15,035 bases of DNA from Gammaproteobacteria bacterium. GTDB taxonomy: Bacteria > Pseudomonadota > Gammaproteobacteria > Arenicellales > JAOTYS01. The stretch is from positions 1 to 15,035 of the forward strand of contig JAOTYS010000063.1 in the NCBI GenBank assembly GCA_029861795.1, given 5' to 3'. Both the position numbers and the translations under genes were made by a program. Positions 1 through 6,243 of this stretch are shown piece by piece. The notes under the pieces were generated by a model. It worked only from the letters and a program-made list of their open reading frames with translations, searched no databases and was not told the origin of the DNA. The stretch's first letter is position 1; the number at the start of each line of letters is the position of its first letter.

Positions 1-725
1 TCTGTACCTTCCCAGTAACAATCTACTGAGGCAAATCCCGCGTCCATGAGAGCTTCCTTCAACTCCGGCAAATGCCATAGACGCCAGTCGTATCTGAACG
101 CCCGTTTCATTTCACTGCCATCAGCAAACCGGAAGTGAATATATGACATGGTCTCCCCAGTAACCGGCCAGTATTCATCCTGATCCCACACATATGTGAA
201 GCCTTCCTCCTGCTCAGTCTCCTCTTCCATCTCCTCAAGGCACTCTGGACCCCCGTGTACATCCAACACAAAAATGCCGTCTCGGGCCAAGTCATCGTGG
301 GCGGCCCGAAAGTATTCCAGCAACTCACTGCGCGTCTTAAACACACAATAAGAAAAATTCTGTGCACAGCGCACATCGGGAGGCCGGTCGCTCGGGTGAC
401 GCACGTCAGCCTGGTGTAAGGTGGCGCGGCTGGCCGCCTTACCCAACGGGTCGAGATTACGCTTACGCCCCCATGCCAAAGGCTCTGGGTCGATGTCAAA
501 ACCCTCTGCGGTGTAGTCGCGACCGCGCTTGACCCACGTTGCCGTTAGCAACGATGTGCCACAGAAATCTTCCCGAAAATGACGCGCAGCCGTACCCCGA
601 CTTTTCTTGAATACTCTTGCCAAAAAGCGGATGTCTTCCACAGGAGACTGTACCGAAAATTGATACAGCTCATACTTGTCGGCGGTCTTCGCGGTGTATT
701 TCACGCGTTTTCCTTTTTTGCCCAT
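1..725 (-). CDS. Class I SAM-dependent methyltransferase, partial (C-terminus beyond left edge)
   Basis: A continuous minus-strand frame runs from an ATG at 725-723 to the window edge, giving 241 residues. A GAGGG about seven bases upstream serves as ribosome binding site. The N-terminus carries the block FREDFCGTSLL (residues 50-60), the glycine-containing SAM-binding motif I region, followed by an acidic strand end EGFDIDPE (74-81) that would bind the SAM ribose. Further on are QNFSYCVFKTR (122-132), FVLDVHGG (152-159) and FRYDWRLWHLPEL (210-222). This pattern is familiar from a conserved family of uncharacterised class I methyltransferases whose substrate is not known. Only a few tens of residues at most should be missing. 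It is transcribed alone, 192 bases upstream of the end of the phosphodiesterase gene on the same strand, and has its own candidate promoter at 788-816. The fold assignment is firm and the substrate is unknown. Confidence 0.85.
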   Translation of the reverse strand, partial: MGKKGKRVKYTAKTADKYELYQFSVQSPVEDIRFLARVFKKSRGTAARHFREDFCGTSLLTATWVKRGRDYTAEGFDIDPEPLAWGRKRNLDPLGKAASRATLHQADVRHPSDRPPDVRCAQNFSYCVFKTRSELLEYFRAAHDDLARDGIFVLDVHGGPECLEEMEEETEQEEGFTYVWDQDEYWPVTGETMSYIHFRFADGSEMKRAFRYDWRLWHLPELKEALMDAGFASVDCYWEGT

Positions 726-787
726 CTGCAACCCTCAGTCGTGTTGAACTTCTTCCCGCAAGTGGGGTGCGGAGAATGAGGCCGCGG

Positions 788-816
788 AGCATAGCGGTTT
801 GCAGAACATCTCACAA
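788..816 (-). promoter_or_regulatory. Candidate sigma70-type promoter for the methyltransferase gene
   Basis: Read on the minus strand, a -35-like TTGTGA (816-811) and a -10-like TATGCT (793-788) are separated by exactly 17 bases. Each matches its consensus at four of six positions. The start of transcription would lie about 55-60 bases before the ATG at 725. The whole 726-917 gap otherwise shows no gene. Support is only by consensus and spacing. Confidence 0.35.
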
Positions 817-908
817 GATCACGATCTGCGGACTTCACTCAAGGATTTGCAATCAATTCAAATCCACGACTGATCAATCGCGTTCACAAGCTGCTCGATT
901 TTCTGCGA

Positions 909-920
909 TAACGATCGTTA
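909..920. other. 12-base perfect palindrome over the phosphodiesterase stop codon
   Basis: TAACGATCGTTA is a perfect 12-base palindrome covering the TAA stop of the phosphodiesterase gene (918-920). It has no separate loop and no T-run, so it is a poor terminator. A protein-binding site or chance are both possible. Confidence 0.3.
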
Positions 921-1898
921 CTTGCGCGCGTCACCCAGTCCACAATACAGTTTATGTTCGCTCGCGCCCGACGTTGCGAGTTTAGACCAGATCTCGCATA
1001 TCGGCGAACCGTCCACTTCCCCCTTAAACCCTAACCCCAATAGTTGCAATGCGGTTGGGGCAGTGTCATAAAGATGCACTGTCCTATCGATAGTCTTAGG
1101 CTCTATCCCCGGCCCATACACTAGCCAAGGGATACGCATGCTCTCTTCCACTTCGTGCTCATGGGTATAACCTTTACCACCGTGATCGGCTGTGATCATG
1201 ATTATGGACGAATCCATACGTCCACTCGATTCGATGGTGTCAACAATAGTCCCCATAGCGTCATCCGCGATTCTGACTCCTTTTAGATATTGTTCGCTCA
1301 TCCATTGATGAGCATGGCCCGCGGTATCGGGTTCCTTTATATGAACAAAAGTGAAAGCGAACTCATTTACCGGCCAATTGTCCACGAAAGCGTTCAGAAC
1401 ATCAGCGGCTGTCGTTGAATCGAGCGCTTCTAAAAGTCCAGGTCCTCGATAGATGTAATCGATGACCTCAGACGTTAGCAGAAAACTTAGCTTGTTCTTA
1501 GCGACAAACGCCGCGCTCTTCTTACCCGCCGCCTTGACCACATCGAATACTGTCGCGTGCTGAATATGCCCAGAAACGTATTGATTGAACGACACGCCGT
1601 GGCGCGGATAGTCGAGCCCAGTCAACATCGATACGTGAGCGGGCAAAGTCATTGAGGGACGAATCGTTGTCGCCAGCCGAGCCCTGGCAGCCATGGACCT
1701 TAGTTTATGGATATTGGGAGCAACGAGTTCGGTGATAGCATCGGGTCGCAATCCATCGATGCTAATGAGCACAACGTACCGCGCTGAGTTAGGCGGAGTA
1801 TTCGGCAGCGCTTGCGCAGTCCACCAACTACAGGCGCCGATACATAACAAAGCGCCGACAACAAGTTGTGCGACTGAATGTCTGGTTGTACCAATCAC
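918..1898 (-). CDS. Exported alkaline phosphatase superfamily protein (nucleotide pyrophosphatase/phosphodiesterase type)
   Basis: This 326-residue protein has the metal-site motifs of the type I phosphodiesterase/nucleotide pyrophosphatase branch of the alkaline phosphatase superfamily. They are ISIDGLRPD (metal ligand D48), TIRPSMTLPAH (nucleophile probably T84), KEPDTAGH (D191 and H195) and TADHGGKGYTHEHE (D238, H239 and a histidine at 246 or 248). It would hydrolyse phosphomonoester or phosphodiester bonds using two zinc ions outside the cytoplasm; the substrate cannot be told. The N-terminus is a signal peptide with a hydrophobic core (9-22). It ends in IGAC (20-23), which fits a lipobox, so the protein may be a lipoprotein anchored at C23. 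The start is GTG with only a weak ribosome binding site. It begins 13 bases after the stop of the ketosamine kinase gene, so the two are probably co-transcribed and coupled. At 326 residues it is compact for the family. Confidence 0.88.
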   Translation of the reverse strand: MIGTTRHSVAQLVVGALLCIGACSWWTAQALPNTPPNSARYVVLISIDGLRPDAITELVAPNIHKLRSMAARARLATTIRPSMTLPAHVSMLTGLDYPRHGVSFNQYVSGHIQHATVFDVVKAAGKKSAAFVAKNKLSFLLTSEVIDYIYRGPGLLEALDSTTAADVLNAFVDNWPVNEFAFTFVHIKEPDTAGHAHQWMSEQYLKGVRIADDAMGTIVDTIESSGRMDSSIIMITADHGGKGYTHEHEVEESMRIPWLVYGPGIEPKTIDRTVHLYDTAPTALQLLGLGFKGEVDGSPICEIWSKLATSGASEHKLYCGLGDARK

Positions 1899-1911
1899 GC
1901 TTGGGTCTTCG

Positions 1912-2793
1912 CTAAGCAGCCGTTTGCAGTATTCGATCGATTAGGGTTTCACATTGAGCGAGGTACCCACTCCCAAACAGATTAAGGTGATTCAGGACAT
2001 GATAGAGGTTGTATAAGTGCCTGCGCATCTGGTAACCGGCATCCAACGGCCATGTATTCTGGTATGCTTCGTAAAATGCTGGCCCAAATCCGCCGAACAA
2101 CTCGGTCATCGCCAAATCGGCCTCACGATCTCCAAAATACGGAGCGGGATCAAAGATCACGGGTCGACCGGCGGCGTCTTCTGCGTAGTTACCGCACCAA
2201 AGATCGCCATGCAACAATGAGGGTTGCGGCTGATAGTCTTGAAACAAAATGCCTAGGTCGGCCAGCAACTTCTCACCAAGATCCAACAGCCGACCGTGGT
2301 ATCCGTTGCCGGCCGCAAGCTCAAGCTGGAAGCCCAGCCGATGCACTTGCCAGAACTCCGCCCAGTCTGCAGTGGGGGTATTGCGCTGCACAGTAGCCCC
2401 AATGGTATTGTCCCGCCACCATCCAAATTGTTCCGATGTGGTCCGATGCATCTCGGCTAACTGCTGACCCAATGCGACCAGTGCCTTAGAACTTGTTGCG
2501 TGCAGATCGACATACTCCAGAACGAAGTAGGAGCGATCGCCTGCGGCACCACAGCAGATAGGAGAGGGCACTCGAACCGTTTGCGAGCGCCTCAGTTCTT
2601 TTAGTCCGTCCACCTCCGCTTCAAACGCTCCGAGGCGTGACGCGTGGTTGAACTTCACGAAGTACCGACGCCTGCCTTCAGACAGAACTGCCGCTGAATT
2701 GATGCACCCGCCGGCAATGGGTTTGCTAGCGATAGGTGAGAAAGGTCTGCCCGTGATTTCGGCAATGTGCGCGACAATGGGAGTCCAGTTCAC
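1912..2793 (-). CDS. Fructosamine (ketosamine) kinase family protein
   Basis: A 293-residue protein of the fructosamine-3-kinase/YniA family, whose usual length is about 290. These enzymes phosphorylate the sugar part of glycated amines and proteins with ATP, which destabilises the adduct and so repairs glycation. Visible motifs are the ATP-binding lysine in YFVKFNH (K47), the hinge-like FVLEYVDL (90-97), the catalytic loop LLHGDLWCGNY (193-203; D197, N202) and the metal-binding IFDPAPYFGDREADLAM (213-229; D215). The protein is cytosolic, with no signal peptide. The start is GTG at 2793-2791 with a good GGGAG ribosome binding site about eight bases upstream. It is the first gene of a two-gene minus-strand unit with the exported phosphodiesterase, and it faces the long divergent gap before priA. 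Family assignment is firm; the physiological substrate is not known. Confidence 0.92.
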   Translation of the reverse strand: MNWTPIVAHIAEITGRPFSPIASKPIAGGCINSAAVLSEGRRRYFVKFNHASRLGAFEAEVDGLKELRRSQTVRVPSPICCGAAGDRSYFVLEYVDLHATSSKALVALGQQLAEMHRTTSEQFGWWRDNTIGATVQRNTPTADWAEFWQVHRLGFQLELAAGNGYHGRLLDLGEKLLADLGILFQDYQPQPSLLHGDLWCGNYAEDAAGRPVIFDPAPYFGDREADLAMTELFGGFGPAFYEAYQNTWPLDAGYQMRRHLYNLYHVLNHLNLFGSGYLAQCETLIDRILQTAA

Positions 2794-2868
2794 ACGACTA
2801 TCTCCCGAGGATTCAAAAGGGCTTCATCCCAAGCAGGCATTGTTGTTGCGATAGCACCTGACCGACAA

Positions 2869-2906
2869 CTATTGCTTGTGCGCAATAGCCACGCCCTAGA
2901 CGGGCG
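2869..2906. other. Two adjacent small inverted repeats
   Basis: CTATTGC (2869-2875) and GCAATAG (2882-2888) form a perfect seven-base stem with a six-base loop. Three bases later CGCCC (2892-2896) and GGGCG (2902-2906) form a perfect five-base stem around TAGAC. No T-run follows on either strand, so these do not look like intrinsic terminators. They lie 76-113 bases upstream of the kinase start and could be operators or leader structures. Confidence 0.4.
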
Positions 2907-3117
2907 CAAATTAAGGGATAACTTACAGGTGAACCTTTGACCTAATTCTAGATACTGGTGCTAAGATTCTGAATTGAATATTAACACCTTAGAAAGCTAC
3001 CCGAAAACCCAATAGCCCCGCGCGACTTGACTTATACACAATTCTGCGGGTGATCTTCATTTTACTCTCCAACCCGGGCTCGGCCTCTGATATTGCCAAC
3101 AACAGTGTTCTAACTAT

Positions 3118-3137
3118 TTGTTTTACAATTGTTTTAC
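3118..3137. repeat. AT-rich direct repeat (9 bases, 11-base period)
   Basis: TTGTTTTAC occurs twice, at 3118-3126 and 3129-3137, separated by AA. The repeat sits in the AT-richest part of the gap between the first DnaA box and the DnaA-box cluster. That is where an unwinding element would be expected if this were an origin. Confidence 0.5.
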
Positions 3138-3209
3138 CGAGTTGCTCATTCTTTAATCAAAACATCATTGTCACTATCGCGTGTGGTCCCACATGGTACT
3201 TTGGAGGTG

Positions 3210-3244
3210 CTATGCACAAACTTATCCACAGATAGTGTGAGTAA
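3210..3244. promoter_or_regulatory. Cluster of DnaA-box-like sites
   Basis: Within 35 bases there are CTATGCACA (3210-3218, one mismatch), TTATCCACA (3222-3230, identical to the strongest E. coli DnaA boxes) and, inverted, TTACTCACA (3236-3244, one mismatch). The first two are in direct orientation with a 12-base period. A further perfect box, TTATACACA, lies at 3032-3040. The cluster ends about 70 bases before the priA start. Confidence 0.45.
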
Positions 3245-3271
3245 CTGCGGGTGTGATCCCCTCCATGCCTT

Positions 3272-3302
3272 TTGCTTTCAAATGTCCACTCGCCCCTATG
3301 AT
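3272..3302 (+). promoter_or_regulatory. Weak candidate promoter for priA
   Basis: TATGAT at 3297-3302 is a good -10 element (five of six). The best -35-like hexamer is TTGCTT (3272-3277), 19 bases upstream, which is longer than optimal. Transcription would begin only a few bases before the priA start codon, implying a nearly leaderless message. The priA start also lacks an obvious ribosome binding site, which fits that idea but does not prove it. Confidence 0.25.
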
Positions 3303-3316
3303 AGATTCCAACCGTG

Positions 3317-5572
3317 ATGCCCCAACCCATTCCCAACCAGGCACGGCAGACCTTGTCTGGAAACGAGCCTGCTAGGCTCATTGCGGTAGCGGTACCGGCG
3401 CCGCTACGGCGTACTTATGAATATTTGGTCCTCGGGCACCCGGTGCAGAGGGGTGTTCGGGTGCGCATCCCCTTTGGCAGGCGCAATCTGATTGGGGTGG
3501 TGCTGGACCTGCCGCGGCGCAGCACCTTAACCCAACATCAGCTCAAGTATGTTGACCAGGTGATAGACCTAGAGCCGGTGATACCGTCACGGCTCCTACA
3601 GCTACTACAGTGGGCAGCCCGTTACTACCAGCATCCCATTGGAGAAGTGTTACACGCGGCTCTGCCGGGACCGGTGCGAGGAGGTGATAGCCTGCGCCCA
3701 GACTTCGGTACCGCCTATAAACTCACTAATTCCGGAAACGAGATCGATCTCAGCGACCTCAAAAGGGCGCGGTTGCAGCAGAAAATTATCGAGATTTTGA
3801 GACAACATCCCGATCAAACCCTCGCTTGCGCACAGCTGCGAGCGTTATCTGCTAACTGGGGTAAAGCCATAGCCGCATTGGTGGAACGAGGCTTGGTGGA
3901 ACAGCGGCAACTATCGCCAAACCATGTGATAGCTGACCGTGGTCTCAAAGGCCCACGCTTAAGCGAAGCGCAAGTCACAACCTGCCAACGCATAAGTGCT
4001 CATCTAAACCGCTATGGTTGTTTCCTGCTGCATGGTGTCACCGGCAGCGGCAAAACAGAAGTCTATATGGAAGTGGTGCGCACCGCCCTCGACGCCGGAC
4101 GACAGGCGTTGATTCTGGTGCCAGAGATTGGCCTGACTCCGCAGTCAATAGAACGATTTCAGGCACGTTTTGGAGTGCCGGTGGCAGCTCTGCATTCAGG
4201 TCTCGCCGACGGGGAGCGACATCGGGCTTGGTGGATGGCTCGCAGTGGCTTAGCCCCCATCGTTTTGGGGACGCGATCGGCGGTGTTCGCGCCTTTGGCA
4301 AGGCCTGGCGTGATAATTGTAGATGAGGAACACGACACGTCTTACAAACAACAAGAGGGCTTCCGCTACCACGCCCGCGATGTAGCGATCAAGCGCGCAA
4401 GCCTGGAAGGCGTTCCAATCATACTGGGCTCTGCCACCCCCTCGTTGGAAAGCCTAGCCAATGTCGAGGCAAAACGGTATGAATTCTTATCGCTTCCAAA
4501 TCGGGCGGGAACTTCCAAACTTCCCCGTATACAACTAATCGATCTTGGCAAGACCAACGCGCCGGACGGACTAACTCAAGGCTTGTTGCAGGCAATTGCA
4601 TCTAGGTTGCAGCAAGGCGAGCAGAGCTTGATTTTTATCAATAGACGTGGTTTTGCTCCGGTGATGGGATGTAGCGGCTGCGACTGGTGTGCTCAGTGTC
4701 AGCGGTGCGACGCGAAGCTCACATTTCACGCCGGCAGCCACAGCTTGAGATGTCATCACTGTGGGGCTGAAGGACCGGTACCGATGCGGTGTCCGCTTTG
4801 CGGACAGGAAAAACTATACAAATCAGGTCAAGGTACACAGAGGATTGAGGCCGCGTTGACCCATCAATTCCCTAACGCAAGGGTGCTGCGCATAGATCGG
4901 GACACAACGATAAGGAAGGACGCGATGAAGACTAAGCTCAGTCAAATCCACAGCGGCGATGCAGATATTCTCGTGGGCACTCAAATACTATCCAAAGGAC
5001 ACCATTTCCCGGATGTAACGTTTGTTGGCATCGTCAACGTAGACCACGGTGTGTATAGCTTGGACTTCCGTGCCATGGAGCGTTTGTTTCAACTTGTGAC
5101 CCAAGTATCAGGGCGCGCGGGGCGCGCGGGCAAACCCGGGGAAGTTCTGATTCAGACTGGTTTTCCCCAAAGTCCGTATTTCGAAATGATGCGGCGTCAC
5201 GATTATCTGGAATTCGCGCGGCACGCGTTAGCCGAGCGACAAGAGGCCGGGTTTCCTCCTTATTCTTACCTAGCGCTGCTGCGAGCAGAGTCGACTCACC
5301 CGGGCCGGGCACTCAAATTCCTAGATATAGCCCGCGGTATCGGACTCGGCGTACTACAGTCTCACAAGAGCTCTAAAACCAAACTCATGGATCCAGTGCC
5401 ATCACCGATGGAGCGACGGGCAGGGCGTTTTAGGGCGCAGCTCCTGGTAAGGTCTTCAGATAGAAACGATTTACATGAGTTTCTCTGTGGATGGATTGGG
5501 GAGATTGAGTCGAGCCGGGCGGCGCGGCAGGCGCGTTGGTCGATCGATGTGGATCCCATGGAGATGTACTAA
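3317..5572 (+). CDS. priA: Primosomal replication restart helicase PriA (N')
   Basis: PriA is a 3'-to-5' DNA helicase that recognises stalled forks and loads the primosome to restart replication. Counting from the GTG at 3314, the protein has 752 residues, close to the usual 730. An N-terminal DNA-binding region (about 20-120) is followed by Walker A GVTGSGKT (241-248), the DEEH box (337-340) and a zinc-binding module. That module has paired cysteines at 453/456, 462/465, 480/483 and 493/496, plus an extra C459. The helicase motifs GTQILSKGHHFP and QVSGRAGRAG follow. The start is uncertain: GTG (3314) and ATG (3317) are adjacent and neither has a clear ribosome binding site; I prefer the ATG. 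A TTG at 3353 would give an N-terminus closer to the common PriA length. It is the first gene of a plus-strand block and is followed by a PqiA-like gene in the same reading frame. Confidence 0.97.
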   Translation: MPQPIPNQARQTLSGNEPARLIAVAVPAPLRRTYEYLVLGHPVQRGVRVRIPFGRRNLIGVVLDLPRRSTLTQHQLKYVDQVIDLEPVIPSRLLQLLQWAARYYQHPIGEVLHAALPGPVRGGDSLRPDFGTAYKLTNSGNEIDLSDLKRARLQQKIIEILRQHPDQTLACAQLRALSANWGKAIAALVERGLVEQRQLSPNHVIADRGLKGPRLSEAQVTTCQRISAHLNRYGCFLLHGVTGSGKTEVYMEVVRTALDAGRQALILVPEIGLTPQSIERFQARFGVPVAALHSGLADGERHRAWWMARSGLAPIVLGTRSAVFAPLARPGVIIVDEEHDTSYKQQEGFRYHARDVAIKRASLEGVPIILGSATPSLESLANVEAKRYEFLSLPNRAGTSKLPRIQLIDLGKTNAPDGLTQGLLQAIASRLQQGEQSLIFINRRGFAPVMGCSGCDWCAQCQRCDAKLTFHAGSHSLRCHHCGAEGPVPMRCPLCGQEKLYKSGQGTQRIEAALTHQFPNARVLRIDRDTTIRKDAMKTKLSQIHSGDADILVGTQILSKGHHFPDVTFVGIVNVDHGVYSLDFRAMERLFQLVTQVSGRAGRAGKPGEVLIQTGFPQSPYFEMMRRHDYLEFARHALAERQEAGFPPYSYLALLRAESTHPGRALKFLDIARGIGLGVLQSHKSSKTKLMDPVPSPMERRAGRFRAQLLVRSSDRNDLHEFLCGWIGEIESSRAARQARWSIDVDPMEMY

Positions 5573-5638
5573 GCAATCAACAGGGCGATTAACAGGAATA
5601 ACAACATTATCGAGACGAAACTGACACGGACTAAAGCA

Positions 5639-6109
5639 TTGACCGGGAAGACGGCGATTAACGCTCTTTTAGTCATCGCGTCAATCGCTTTTGTTGTGGG
5701 CCTGGTGGCACCAATGCTGACGCTCACGAAGCTGGTACTCATTGTTAACACCTTCTCGGTGCTGACCGGGACACTCACATTACTTAAGGAGGGTGAATAT
5801 CTACTATTTATCATCATATTCGGATTCAGCGTTGTGCTGCCATGCATAAAGATCACTTTGCTATTCAAAATATGGAATTCGGACACCCCTCTAAGGAACC
5901 GCGCGCCCCGTCCTATAGTTTGGCTCTCCTCCCTCGGGAAATGGTCAATGCTAGATGTGTTTGTAGTAGCAGTGCTGCTGGCCAGTATCAAACTCGGTGC
6001 CCTGGCAAGTGTAGAGATTCACTATGGTCTTTACGCGTTCGCACTGTCTGTGATTCTAATAATGATTGCGACGGGGCTAGTGATGCACAGCTACAAACGA
6101 AAGGCATAA
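5639..6109 (+). CDS. PqiA-family (paraquat-inducible protein A-like) inner-membrane protein
   Basis: A short membrane protein of about 156 residues with four predicted membrane segments (roughly 6-26, 53-76, 104-122 and 130-148). The signatures FSVVLPCIKI (63-71 area) and LGKWSMLDVFVVA (99-111) are typical of the PqiA domain. PqiA-type proteins are linked to lipid transport and envelope maintenance with MCE proteins, but no MCE gene is present here. It is a single-domain version without the paired-cysteine motifs of full-length PqiA. The start is uncertain: TTG at 5639 is the first conventional start in frame. The frame is open from directly after the priA stop, so a CTG or ATT start upstream is possible. 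No strong ribosome binding site is seen. It lies 66 bases downstream of priA and probably shares its transcript. Confidence 0.75.
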   Translation: MTGKTAINALLVIASIAFVVGLVAPMLTLTKLVLIVNTFSVLTGTLTLLKEGEYLLFIIIFGFSVVLPCIKITLLFKIWNSDTPLRNRAPRPIVWLSSLGKWSMLDVFVVAVLLASIKLGALASVEIHYGLYAFALSVILIMIATGLVMHSYKRKA

Positions 6110-6126
6110 CCCAAGTGACGTTGGGT
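6109..6126 (+). other. Small hairpin after the PqiA-like gene
   Basis: ACCCAA (6109-6114) and TTGGGT (6121-6126) form a perfect six-base stem with loop GTGACG, starting at the last base of the stop codon. No T-run follows, so it is not a convincing intrinsic terminator. It could stabilise or process the message between this gene and argS. Confidence 0.35.
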
Positions 6127-6243
6127 ATTACTGAAGCTATGTCGGGCAGATAACTCTATGACACGAAAAGCATCGACTTCTCCTAGCTCACCAAGCTCGG
6201 TAGAATCTCCGGCCTTTATCCTCGCAGCAACACCAATAGCGCA

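Larger units (their letters stand above)
2794..3313. other. Gene-free divergent region with DnaA boxes (candidate origin or DnaA-regulated promoter region)
   Basis: No convincing gene lies in these 520 bases. The stretch separates the minus-strand kinase gene from plus-strand priA, so both promoters must be here. It contains TTATACACA (3032-3040) and TTATCCACA (3222-3230), both perfect matches to the DnaA box TTATNCACA. It also contains CTATGCACA (3210-3218) and, on the minus strand, TTACTCACA (3236-3244), each with one mismatch. Between them are GATCTTCATTTTA (3052-3064), loosely like the E. coli origin 13-mers, and a direct repeat of TTGTTTTAC. Two hairpins lie nearer the kinase gene. The layout resembles a replication origin, but a DnaA-controlled promoter or chance clustering is also possible. 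Confidence 0.4.

Noticed and set aside
107..499. 130-residue minus-strand frame inside the left-end gene
   Set aside because: Its sequence has no family resemblance and it is a shifted frame of the methyltransferase, whose own frame shows clear conserved motifs.
3050..3381. Several short frames in the priA upstream region
   Set aside because: They are 61-74 residues long, low in coding character, overlap each other and lack ribosome binding sites; the region looks regulatory.
5569..5991. 140-residue minus-strand frame opposite the PqiA-like gene
   Set aside because: The plus-strand frame has four membrane segments and PqiA signatures; the antisense frame has no recognisable features.
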